Both the position numbers and the translations under genes were made by a program. The notes under the pieces were generated by a model. The model worked only from the letters and a program-made list of their open reading frames with translations. It made no database searches and was not told the origin of the DNA. 13,997 nt of DNA from Spirochaetaceae bacterium (lineage in GTDB: Bacteria; Spirochaetota; Spirochaetia; Treponematales; Breznakiellaceae). Shown in pieces: positions 7,101 through 13,956 of the stretch. Within the stretch, counting starts at the first letter, position 1; each line of letters begins with the position of its first letter. Location of the stretch: contig JAISZQ010000113.1 in NCBI GenBank assembly GCA_031269165.1, positions 1 through 13,997 of the forward strand, read 5' to 3'.

Positions 7101-8075
7101 TAATTCTTCCCTTTCTGTTGGGGTTTCGCGGCTATGACCATCGTTTTCTGAAAATACCGAAAGGGCGATCTTGATGAATTCGGTCATCACTTTGGAAAAA
7201 TAGGCGTTCTTGCGGTAGCATAAAAAAATGTGCTGGTAGTAATCACCCTTCAGACGGTATTTGTGGATCCGTTCTTCATAAATGCCGATGACGTCGCTCC
7301 GGGCGTTGGGCAGTATGGTCAGCGCGATACCGGCTTCGACCATGCGGAGGCACGTCTCCCAACTGCTGGTTTCAAGGATAATATTGGGGATGTACCCCGC
7401 ATCCGCGAAAATCCTGTCGATGATAACCCGCAACTGGTGTCCCTGTTTCATCAGTACGAAAGGGAGTTGGCCGGCTTTTTGCAGGTCGATACAGTGCGCG
7501 TTTTTGCTGTTTGGCTGGCACGGAAACGGGAGGCGCATATCCTTTGGAGAGAGTAGCAGCATTTCCTCTTTTACCAGCGCGGTGCAGGTTACGGCGGGGT
7601 TTTTCAGTTTTCCCACGCTGAAAATGACATCGAGAACGCCTGTCAGCAGTTGTTCTTCAAGAACAGAAGAAGAATCCTCAGTCACTTTGTACTGTACGCC
7701 CGGATGTAATTTGACCAGTACCGGGAGTATGGCCGGAATGATGAGTGGAGAACGATAAGGGCCGCAACCGATGTTGAGGCGTCCGGTCAACTCGTTACGA
7801 ATATCGTCTACCTGACGCCGGAACTCTTCCGTGACGGCGAATATTTTTTGAGCCATCTGAACATACAGCTCGCCCGCATAGGTCAGGGGCATGGGGGAAA
7901 GGCTCCGGTCAAAGAGCTTGGCCCCCGCAATATCCTCGACGTGGGCAAGCACACTGCTGAGTGACGGCTGGCTGATATAGAGTTTCTGCGCCGCCTGAGT
8001 AATATTCCCCTGTTCCGCGATCGCCAGAATGTATTCAAGCTGTCTGCTGGTCACGGTCAATTGTCTGCTGGTCAT
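7092..8075 (-). CDS. LysR-family transcriptional regulator
   Basis: The product has 327 residues from the ATG at 8075. The N-terminal helix-turn-helix lies at about 24-47 (NITQAAQKLYISQPSLSSVL, then EDIAGAKLFDR), the LysR DNA-binding signature. The rest (about 90-300) fits a periplasmic-binding-protein-like effector domain, starting TGRLNIGCGPYRSPLIIP. The frame opens at ATG 8087, but GGAG lies 6 bases before the ATG at 8075, so I prefer the latter. The residues TSRQL occur twice at the N-terminus (3-6 and 9-13) because of a short in-frame DNA duplication. LysR genes often lie divergent from a target, but here the upstream 646 bases hold only repeats. Its ligand and targets are unknown. Confidence 0.9.
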   Translation of the reverse strand: MTSRQLTVTSRQLEYILAIAEQGNITQAAQKLYISQPSLSSVLAHVEDIAGAKLFDRSLSPMPLTYAGELYVQMAQKIFAVTEEFRRQVDDIRNELTGRLNIGCGPYRSPLIIPAILPVLVKLHPGVQYKVTEDSSSVLEEQLLTGVLDVIFSVGKLKNPAVTCTALVKEEMLLLSPKDMRLPFPCQPNSKNAHCIDLQKAGQLPFVLMKQGHQLRVIIDRIFADAGYIPNIILETSSWETCLRMVEAGIALTILPNARSDVIGIYEERIHKYRLKGDYYQHIFLCYRKNAYFSKVMTEFIKIALSVFSENDGHSRETPTEREELKK

Positions 8076-8258
8076 AGTACTCTCCATAATAAAAAACCTA
8101 TTACAATAATTTGCTAAATAGTATTTTACAAATAATAATAATCACTTTATACTAACAATAGCAATACCCGGTGGGACAGCACTGTCAACAAATGAAGGAT
8201 TTTTGTCCACAGATTGCGTCAAAGGGCGGCACAGATTTAAGAGGGCTTTGATACAAAG

Positions 8259-8285
8259 ATCCGCGTTAATCCGCGTAATCTGTGG
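8259..8285. repeat. Interspersed repeat, ATCCGCGTTAAT...ATCTGTGG family, copy 1
   Basis: This 27-base sequence recurs almost unchanged at 11533-11559 and in decayed form at 8418-8480. The two clear copies lie one on each side of the four-gene AT-rich operon, in the same orientation. Confidence 0.6.
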
Positions 8286-8356
8286 TTCCCCGTAATCCCG
8301 TTCGCGGTTAATATTCGCGTCTATTCGCGTTCATTCGCGGACCCTATCTTTTCACT

Positions 8357-8383
8357 GGATTGCCGCATTCCACTCGCAATGAC
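8357..8383. repeat. CATTGCGAG-family repeat, copy 5 (inverted)
   Basis: GGATTGCCGCATTCCACTCG followed by CAATGAC matches the core GGATTGC...CTCGCAATGAC of the other copies. Confidence 0.6.
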
Positions 8384-8733
8384 ACTCTTACCTGTCACTC
8401 GCGCCTTCCCTCCTCCCATCCGCGCTTATCCGTTTAAATTCGCGTAATCCGCGCCGCCATGTATGGTGCCATCCGTGGACCCTCATCCCCATCCGCCAGC
8501 AGACGGCCATCCCCCACAAGCCCGGAGGGACAGCCTCGCGCAATCCCCTTCGTCCGCGCAGAATGTATGTCACGGGTTTGCCGGGGATACATCCCTGTCC
8601 CAAAAGCGACTAATCCGACAGTCTCGTTATGCGATGTTTTTTTGCCCCTATTACCCAATCGCCCTGAGCCATGGATGGCGCAGGGCGTTACCGCAATACG
8701 TTTAATACCATAATATTTTCTATATAAACCTGA

Positions 8734-9045
8734 TCATTGTTCAAACGATTTATAAAACAATTCAAAAGTTTTTGTTACATAAGGCCAAAAGCCATATTTC
8801 TGTAAAAGACCATTTGAGATGTTTCTTATTTTCACGCTTGATTCCGCTGGCAAAATATTTCCCAATTTTTCTTCACGGTTAATTGTTTCAATTTCTTTTA
8901 TTGCCTCTCTAACGTTTATTTCGGCTGGTTTGTCAATATGAGGTAATGAATTCAAAACGCCGTTAATTTGTTCATCGGTCAGATATAATTCCGGCGTATC
9001 GTCTGGAGAATAATACTCATCTAAATTCTTATTGTATGCGCGCAT
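8734..9045 (-). CDS. Small hypothetical protein, fourth gene of the TerB-like operon
   Basis: The product has 103 residues. I do not recognise it. It is acidic and charged at the N-terminus (RAYNKNLDEYYSPDDTPELYLTDEQ), probably helical through the middle, and ends with an aromatic-rich helix (QKYGFWPYVTKTFELFYKSF). No signal peptide or membrane segment is evident, so it is likely cytoplasmic. GGAGG lies 6 bases before the ATG, and the gene starts 1 base after the stop of the coiled-coil gene, so it belongs to the same transcript. A partner of the upstream membrane proteins is a reasonable guess only. Confidence 0.7.
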   Translation of the reverse strand: MRAYNKNLDEYYSPDDTPELYLTDEQINGVLNSLPHIDKPAEINVREAIKEIETINREEKLGNILPAESSVKIRNISNGLLQKYGFWPYVTKTFELFYKSFEQ

Positions 9046-9046
9046 A

Positions 9047-9601
9047 TTATGCCTCCATTTCCTTGATTTTGTTACCGATAGTTTTTATTTCGTTTTCATA
9101 ATATTGTCCTTCCTGCGTTTCTTTTTGAATTTCCGCTTCGGTTGCAACATTTTGTTTCTTTGCCTGCGCAATAAATTCAAGAATACGGTTTTTTTCTTCC
9201 TGATTTTTGGCTATTCCACCCACAACTCCGTTAAGTTCTTCCCGGTGCTTGCTATAACGGAATAAAATGATAGCGACAAACTTTCTGACAAAAGATTCTA
9301 GTTCCTTATGCCGCTGTTCCAAAAGTTCAATCATACGGTCGGTTTCATATAATTCTTTTGTCGTTTCCTCAAGTTGTTTTGTTCTTTCGGTAAGTTTTTG
9401 CTGTAACTCCAATATACGCTCTTCCCGCATCCGCAGTTGTGTCTGATATTCAACCAACTGTCCCTGTAAGGCGTGCTTCTCGTCCTGCCATGCCTTTTGA
9501 GCCTTGTTATACTTGTTGTTTTTATAGATACCGACACCGACACCGGTACCGCCACCAGCTAAAAGGGCGGCGCCAATAGCTACTAACAGTGGAATTGGCA
9601 T
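9047..9601 (-). CDS. Membrane-anchored coiled-coil protein, third gene of the TerB-like operon
   Basis: The product has 184 residues. Residues 2-27 (PIPLLVAIGAALLAGGGTG and on) form one hydrophobic, glycine-rich membrane segment. From about 30 to 108 there is a long coiled coil rich in Gln, Glu, Lys and Leu (LQQKLTERTKQLEETTKEL). A short hydrophobic patch follows at about 108-117 (KFVAIILFRY), then a second charged helical stretch to the end. This is a membrane-tethered helical rod with no enzymatic motif. GGAAGGAG lies 7 bases before the ATG, and only 2 bases separate it from the upstream gene. It is likely a scaffold or sensor-like partner of its neighbours, an inference from architecture. 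Confidence 0.8.
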   Translation of the reverse strand: MPIPLLVAIGAALLAGGGTGVGVGIYKNNKYNKAQKAWQDEKHALQGQLVEYQTQLRMREERILELQQKLTERTKQLEETTKELYETDRMIELLEQRHKELESFVRKFVAIILFRYSKHREELNGVVGGIAKNQEEKNRILEFIAQAKKQNVATEAEIQKETQEGQYYENEIKTIGNKIKEMEA

Positions 9602-9603
9602 AA

Positions 9604-10704
9604 TTATACTCCTTCCAACAAAAGTTGTTTTTTTAACGTTTCATGTTTTACTATTGTCTGCATATTAAAATTGACAATATCATTTTCATATCTTACAAAT
9701 TCATCATAATATTCATCATTCATCAAAACGGCATTTTCCAACGCAATGTTATTGCGTAATAAAGCCGCCTGATTTTTATCAAGCAACGCGTCCCGTGCTT
9801 TTAGTTGCCTTCTTACTTCTTTTTCCAGTTTTATTAACTGAAAAGAATAATACCCTATTACCGGAATTGTCCCCCAATTAAAAGAAGTCAGCGGTGGTGG
9901 CACCAATAAACCTGATAATAGGGTAATAAGATTTGCCCCCAACATAAGGGAAAACCCGCGGTAATTCGGTTTGAAGATAACCCGCTTAAAATCTTTTTCC
10001 GTTCCCCACACATAAGCGCCCATAACAACATTTGTTATTCCCGCTCCCGCAATGTCCCGCATTTTAATTGTCCCAAGAATTTGCAGGATTTCCCTTTGTT
10101 GCGCCGGGTTGAGAAAATAACGCAGTAAAGAATTACCGGGTAACGGCAAGCCTTCTCTTGAAAAGGTATCCTGCAATAAGTGCTTAAGCCAAAGAAAAGG
10201 CGTTTTTAACCATGCGGGAATAAAACCTCCGCCCTGACTGGCTAGGTCTTTATATTGATTCCAGTCAACCTCAAAGGGATTGAATAAATCATGCCCGAAT
10301 TGCCAGCGATGCCCAACCCCGCCGGGCTTTTTCGCGTCGGGAACCCAGTCAATATTTTCCTCGGAATGTCCGCCGGCCCGTGTAGGCTTTTCCCCCCAAT
10401 TGTGATTATGCAAGTTCGCGAAAAAGTCTCTTAACAATACGGAAGATAATGTTCCCAATCCTCCGGCAACAACCATTACCGGAATATCCGCTATTTTCCA
10501 GTTCGCAAAAACAGATTCGTCCATTTCTTGCATTTTTTCTATGCTTTCAAAAACAGGAATTTCAAAATTAAGAGTGTTCTTGTTAAATTGTGTTAATAGT
10601 AATTGGTTCTGTTCATATTCGGACAAAGAAACTCTGCCGTCAAACATATTATTTTGAGATTGATAAAGAGCATTTAATTTGTTTTGCCTTTCTTCATCAT
10701 TCAT
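9604..10704 (-). CDS. Membrane-associated protein of unknown function with GHR/GHD motif, second gene of the TerB-like operon
   Basis: The product has 366 residues. The N-terminal 65 are polar and helical. A hydrophobic segment follows at about 71-92, then a central polar region with GHRWQFGHDLFNPFEVDW (131-148) and KHLLQDTFSREGLPLPG (174-190). Further hydrophobic segments lie at about 251-272 and 278-291, and a charged helical tail at 291-366. The pairing of HR, HD and H-x3-D followed by LPLPG recalls the spacing of histidines and aspartates in membrane-bound metal-dependent hydrolases of the YdjM/DUF457 type, but this is a weak analogy. The ATG overlaps the TerB-like stop by one base (TAATG), showing translational coupling. 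Confidence 0.8.
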   Translation of the reverse strand: MNDEERQNKLNALYQSQNNMFDGRVSLSEYEQNQLLLTQFNKNTLNFEIPVFESIEKMQEMDESVFANWKIADIPVMVVAGGLGTLSSVLLRDFFANLHNHNWGEKPTRAGGHSEENIDWVPDAKKPGGVGHRWQFGHDLFNPFEVDWNQYKDLASQGGGFIPAWLKTPFLWLKHLLQDTFSREGLPLPGNSLLRYFLNPAQQREILQILGTIKMRDIAGAGITNVVMGAYVWGTEKDFKRVIFKPNYRGFSLMLGANLITLLSGLLVPPPLTSFNWGTIPVIGYYSFQLIKLEKEVRRQLKARDALLDKNQAALLRNNIALENAVLMNDEYYDEFVRYENDIVNFNMQTIVKHETLKKQLLLEGV

Positions 10705-11105
10705 TATACGCCGTCCTCGATTAGATCAAATCCTTCTTTCGTTTTTTCCATATAAGAGGATAGCCACGCATTGGCCTTTTTTGCAAAATCATCCGGCAAA
10801 CCAAATTTTCCCTGAATATTTTTTAGACATTCAATTTCTTTTTTCTCAAATGTGCTATCTACAAATGCCAATGATAATAATTCCGCATACACGGCTCTTT
10901 TAGTCTTGTTTTCCGATACAGCTAAAATTGTATATGCTTCATCTTCCGATAGGTTACTGTTTGTTTCAGAAAGTCCCATCTCTTGAGCAAAAGCGCGCAA
11001 CATACTCAATTCTGTTTTTGCGACTATATTATCAGCTTTCAATACCTTGTCCGCAAGGCACAGAAAAGCCCTTTTTTCATTTTCAGCCAAATTTCCCAAA
11101 AACAT
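10704..11105 (-). CDS. TerB-like protein, first gene of a four-gene operon
   Basis: The product has 133 residues and is all helical. The opening NLAENEKRAFLCLADKVLKADNIVAKTELSML follows the TerB pattern of a helix containing EK-AFL-LA, then AD with an acidic residue downstream. A second helical repeat lies near 70-100 (YAELLSLAFVDSTFEKKEIECL), with the same A-x-x-D...E arrangement. TerB-family proteins bind metal ions and occur in tellurite/stress and phage-defence-associated loci; that role is family knowledge, not shown here. The start is firm: AGGAGG at 11111-11116, 5 bases before the ATG, behind a near-consensus promoter. No terC, terD or terZ-like gene is present. Confidence 0.72.
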   Translation of the reverse strand: MFLGNLAENEKRAFLCLADKVLKADNIVAKTELSMLRAFAQEMGLSETNSNLSEDEAYTILAVSENKTKRAVYAELLSLAFVDSTFEKKEIECLKNIQGKFGLPDDFAKKANAWLSSYMEKTKEGFDLIEDGV

Positions 11106-11129
11106 TATAACCTCCTAGACTCTTATAAT

Positions 11130-11159
11130 ATCATACGATACTAATAATCATATTGTCAA
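11130..11159 (-). promoter_or_regulatory. Near-consensus promoter for the TerB-like operon
   Basis: On the minus strand there is a -35 TTGACA (11154-11159, perfect), an 18-base spacer and a -10 TATGAT (11130-11135). Transcription would start near 11123, giving a short leader containing AGGAGG. Confidence 0.72.
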
Positions 11160-11277
11160 TACCTTTATGTGAAAATTTTTTATAAATTCTAGAAAATTCC
11201 AAGTACCACGGATGGCGTCTGCAACGACAAATTTGGCGCAAAAAAGTTTCGCCTAACTCCTTATATACGACTTCCAT
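11131..11277 (-). CDS. Doubtful small reading frame upstream of the TerB-like operon
   Basis: This is a 48-residue frame starting MEVVYKELGETFLRQICRCR and containing RRHPWYLEFSRIYKKF. It is Arg- and Cys-rich with believable amino-acid variety and stays open about 15 codons upstream of the ATG. There is no ribosome binding site, and its end overlaps the operon promoter. It may be a remnant of a longer gene or chance. Confidence 0.2.
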   Translation of the reverse strand: MEVVYKELGETFLRQICRCRRHPWYLEFSRIYKKFSHKGIDNMIISIV

Positions 11278-11803
11278 CTCGTCTAACGTACACCAGCTTG
11301 TGCGAAACACGACATATCTATACTATAAGCCTCTTTGCAAAAACGGTCAAGTGGTTTTGACAAAAAATTTATGTAGTTATTCGGTCGATTTCCAGATTTT
11401 GGACTTAATTTGAACTAAACTCCATCAATGACAATGCTATTTTATAATACATTATGCTCGTTTTAATAAATTTTTCGCGTACATTCGCGAATAAAAAACG
11501 TATGAGCGGTGAGCGGAGCGGACGGGGATTAAATCCGCGTTAATCTGCGTAATCTGTGGACCGTTTTTATATTTTGAGGCTGTTCCAAAACCCCGTGATG
11601 TTTTTTCTTTGCGGTGATTCGGGGGCGTTACGGGGGTCTGACCCCCGTTGAAGGGGGTAGCGTAGGGCGTAGACCGGAGCGAGGGGGAAGGCGCGGCAAC
11701 TTGCCGATTCCCCCTTTTGCTGGGTTTTTAAACAGACTTTGAGGAGATTTTGAACAGACTCTTACAAAAGGGTTTAAGAATAATAAATGAAGAAGGTACG
11801 GTA
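11160..11803. other. Gene-less region between the TerB-like operon and the stress-protein gene
   Basis: The left half is AT-rich, unique-looking sequence with no supported gene apart from one doubtful frame. From 11470 it holds repeat material: ATTCGCG motifs, the second ATCCGCGTTAAT-family copy at 11533-11559, a GAGGCTGTTCCAAAAC motif at 11575-11590, and a 7-bp hairpin ACGGGGG/CCCCCGT at 11630-11648. No clear promoter for the downstream gene was found. Confidence 0.55.
11533..11559. repeat. Interspersed repeat, ATCCGCGTTAAT...ATCTGTGG family, copy 2
   Basis: It is nearly identical to 8259-8285 (one C/T difference noticed) and in the same orientation, so the two copies are direct repeats around the AT-rich operon and its flanks. 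Confidence 0.6.
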
Positions 11804-12289
11804 ATGAAAGACGGTCTTTTATCACATATCCTCGTGGCAGTCTCCGGTTCGGGCGCGTCGGTGAACGCGGCTCGTTACGCTATCGTCATGGCGAAACTCT
11901 ACCGCTGTAAACTCACCGGGGTGTACGTTGTTGATACCGCGACGCTGAAACAGCTTTCTCTTTCCAAAATCTTTCTCGCGGAGGAAAGTGATGACTACGC
12001 GACGAGTCTCGAAGAAAACGGGCGCCGGTATCTGGCTTTCGTTGAGGAACTGGCAAAGGCGCGCGGGGTGCAACTTGACAAGGTGTTGCGGTTTGGCAAT
12101 GTGTCCACCGAGATTATGACGACCGCGCAGGAAAAAGGCGCCGACTTGATCATTCTGGGCGGCTGGGAAAAAGACCGCGATCCGCGTGATATTGTCGGGC
12201 AGACGCACCGTGAAATTCAGGTGAACTCCAAAGTTTCCGTGCTTGTCGTGAAAAACCGTGATATAGAACAGATTTACCGGAGGTCTTAG
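11804..12289 (+). CDS. Universal stress protein (UspA family)
   Basis: The product has 161 residues from the ATG at 11804, with AAGG 7 bases upstream. The frame could open earlier at TTG 11750 behind GAGGAG, but the extra 18 residues precede the normal domain start. HILVAVSGSGAS (8-19) is the first strand and turn of a Usp domain. ADLIILGGWEKDR (113-125) and VGQTHREIQVNSKVSVLVVK (131-150) are its nucleotide-binding region and last strand. The usual G-x2-G-x9-G-S/T motif is altered: GG at 119-120 and GQT at 132-134 are present, but the second glycine position is not filled, so ATP binding is doubtful. It is coupled to the next gene. A role in stress survival is family knowledge. Confidence 0.85.
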   Translation: MKDGLLSHILVAVSGSGASVNAARYAIVMAKLYRCKLTGVYVVDTATLKQLSLSKIFLAEESDDYATSLEENGRRYLAFVEELAKARGVQLDKVLRFGNVSTEIMTTAQEKGADLIILGGWEKDRDPRDIVGQTHREIQVNSKVSVLVVKNRDIEQIYRRS

Positions 12290-12290
12290 T

Positions 12291-12698
12291 ATGAGAGTTG
12301 CCATTGTGAGTGTTCCCGCCGAACGGAAACCGCCGCGTGATTATGTTGCCGCCTTGGCTAAGGGCGTGGAATCGATGGGGCACCGGGTGGAAGTCATTGA
12401 CGGCTATGCGGAGGACGGGCGGCGGCTTCCCGCGTTTGACTACATTATCGTGGCGGCGGAACAGACGAGCCTCTTTGGGGGCAAGTTGCCTGACGCGCTG
12501 GGTCAGGTTTTACGCGGGGCGGCGAGTCTGTCGGGAAAAAAGAGCGCGGCCTTTCTCAAGAAAACCTATCCCTTTACGGGAAAGGCACTGGCAAACCTGA
12601 TGCGCGTGATGGAGCGGGAAGGGATGTTTGTCAACTGGAGCGAGGTCTTGTTGTCTGTTCCCCATGCCGAGGAGCTGGGAAAACGGATTCTGTCCTAA
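12291..12698 (+). CDS. Small flavodoxin-fold-like protein coupled to the stress-protein gene
   Basis: The product has 135 residues. The pattern is an alternating beta/alpha fold: strand MRVAIVSVPA (1-10), helix to about 29, strand HRVEVID (31-37), strand FDYIIVAAEQTSLFGG (49-64), helix, strand KKSAAFL (83-89), then TYPFTGKALANLMRVMEREG (helix). The layout is that of flavodoxin-like or response-regulator-like domains. The loops expected for FMN binding are not clearly recognisable, so I do not claim flavin binding. GGAGG lies 7 bases before the ATG, and only one base separates it from the upstream stop, so both genes are co-transcribed. Its function is unknown; it may act with the stress protein. 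Confidence 0.78.
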   Translation: MRVAIVSVPAERKPPRDYVAALAKGVESMGHRVEVIDGYAEDGRRLPAFDYIIVAAEQTSLFGGKLPDALGQVLRGAASLSGKKSAAFLKKTYPFTGKALANLMRVMEREGMFVNWSEVLLSVPHAEELGKRILS

Positions 12699-12799
12699 AC
12701 GGAAACCTGAGCAGACAGCCAAGCGAGAGGAAATCCTCGATTGCCGGAGCCTTCACGGGAGCCTTTTTCCGCAAACGAGTATGCTGGATATGTTTTATC

Positions 12800-13600
12800 G
12801 TGCTGATGCCGGCTGCTGTTTTTCCACACGATCTGACCATAATGGGCGGCATGACGAACTTTATGACCGACAAAACAACAACAACGCCGCCTCCTGAAAT
12901 GAACGATCGAATATCCACGAGGATCGGCAGCGTTCGGTTAAGCGGTGATTTTGCTGAAAATATACATTATAGTTTTGATCTGGGACGCGACAGTCTTTGG
13001 CGGTACTATCTTTCGGGAGAAGCCGCGTTCCGGCTGAGCATTTTTAAGCTCGGCGCCGGAAGTTTTTTTCATTATTCTGAATACGGGAATGAAATCTTAA
13101 ATCCAGCCCTCATTGCAATCGCCGGGATCGAACTGCCCGGCCTGTTTTTCGTGGAGGGAAAGGCGATCATGACGTTTCAGGCAGATTTGAGTGACATTGG
13201 CGCTATTGACTATGCCTATCGTGGATTGTCCGCCGGGTACTGGACACAGGATCTGATCGCCGGATTCTATTATGATGCCAAAAAGATGGAAGAAAAACGT
13301 ACCGAGACCCTGCTGGTGCGGGACTCGCTTATCCGTTATTTTTTTCATGCCGGAATTTACGACAAAAACAGGATGTGGACGCTTAATCTCGATTTTGGGT
13401 ATGAGGAGATGGAATTTGACATGACCAATGTGGATGCGGCGCGGACAACGGCGCTTTTTGCGGGTCTCGAAGTGATTCTCCGTATGTCAAACCGCCTCTC
13501 GTGGCACATAAAAGGCGAGGTTCCCTACCCGTTTGTCTATCCTGCCGATGTTTTCTGGTGGACGGCGGCGACGGGATTCACCATCACGCTGGCCGATTGA
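12800..13600 (+). CDS. Putative exported outer-membrane beta-strand protein, start uncertain
   Basis: The product has 266 residues from GTG 12800. The body is dominated by amphipathic beta-prone segments (YYLSGEAAFRLSIFKLGAGS; LIAGFYYDAKK; MWTLNLDFGYEEMEF; SWHIKGEVPYPFVYP) and ends in WWTAATGFTITLAD, consistent with an outer-membrane beta-barrel or similar envelope protein. No family was recognised. The start is odd: GTG 12800 lies inside what looks like a signal peptide, as the same frame reads RKRVCWICFIVLMPAAVFP just upstream and across it. That frame has no ATG, GTG or TTG between the end of the preceding gene and 12800. ATT at 12740, 8 bases after GAGAGGA, is one candidate. It follows the flavodoxin-fold-like gene by 101 bases and may be in the same operon. 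Confidence 0.68.
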   Translation: MLMPAAVFPHDLTIMGGMTNFMTDKTTTTPPPEMNDRISTRIGSVRLSGDFAENIHYSFDLGRDSLWRYYLSGEAAFRLSIFKLGAGSFFHYSEYGNEILNPALIAIAGIELPGLFFVEGKAIMTFQADLSDIGAIDYAYRGLSAGYWTQDLIAGFYYDAKKMEEKRTETLLVRDSLIRYFFHAGIYDKNRMWTLNLDFGYEEMEFDMTNVDAARTTALFAGLEVILRMSNRLSWHIKGEVPYPFVYPADVFWWTAATGFTITLAD

Positions 13601-13690
13601 ACCTGCATTTGGCAGGACAACAGGCCCCGTTGCGCCGCGCAAAGGGATCATGGAAAAGGAACCAGAGAACCTCACGAACCTTTATGAACC

Positions 13691-13749
13691 GAGCCTGTTC
13701 CAAAACCGTGCGCGGTTAGCGCACAGTCAATTAGTTTTGGAACAGGCTC
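13691..13749. repeat. Nested palindrome after the outer-membrane protein gene
   Basis: GAGCCTGTTCCAAAAC (13691-13706) and its perfect complement (13734-13749) enclose a second stem, GTGCGC/GCGCAC (13708-13713 with 13719-13724). It lacks a T-tract, but its place 90 bases after the stop codon suggests it could end or protect the transcript. The arm motif recurs at 4826-4859 and 11575-11590. Confidence 0.6.
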
Positions 13750-13929
13750 ATTCTTAATGTGTTGACGGTGGCAACTCTTCCCGTACCCCCGAATACCCCG
13801 CGCCGATAAAGAAACCCGGAGAATTTCAGAGGCAGAAAAAAACACGCAACAGACGCAAACCACGCGTTGAGACTGTCGGAAAAATCCGTTTGGGGAATTT
13901 CCTGCACGGACAAGACCGAATCTGATTTA

Positions 13930-13956
13930 TTAATTCCTTGTAGCACAAGGAATTAA
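13930..13956. repeat. Perfect 12-bp hairpin near the window end
   Basis: TTAATTCCTTGT (13930-13941) pairs perfectly with ACAAGGAATTAA (13945-13956) around a 3-base loop AGC. It may be a transcript-end hairpin or the edge of a mobile element continuing beyond the window. Confidence 0.5.

Larger units (their letters stand above)
8088..8733. other. Gene-less repeat-rich region
   Basis: The first 70 bases are AT-rich and are presumably the LysR control region; I could not settle on a promoter. The rest holds interspersed repeats: ATCCGCGTTAAT...GTAATCTGTGG at 8259-8285, a decayed relative at 8418-8480, several ATTCGCG motifs at 8310-8340, and a CATTGCGAG-family copy at 8357-8383. Short overlapping frames at 8388-8713 on both strands lack ribosome binding sites and family features. 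Confidence 0.6.

Noticed and set aside
8388..8713. Several overlapping 70-84 residue frames on both strands
   Set aside because: They fall in repeat-derived DNA, compete with each other, and lack translation signals.
11750..11803. TTG start 54 bases upstream for the universal stress protein
   Set aside because: GAGGAG is present but only 3 bases before the TTG. The ATG at 11804 has its own AAGG site and gives the normal domain start.
11628..11825. 65-residue minus-strand frame over the GGGGG/CCCCC hairpin
   Set aside because: Pro-rich repeat translation antisense to the stress-protein start; no supporting signal.
13731..13946. 71-residue minus-strand frame with a hydrophobic middle
   Set aside because: No ribosome binding site, it starts in one hairpin and ends in another palindrome, and no family features are seen. 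It could be revisited if the flanking sequence supports it.
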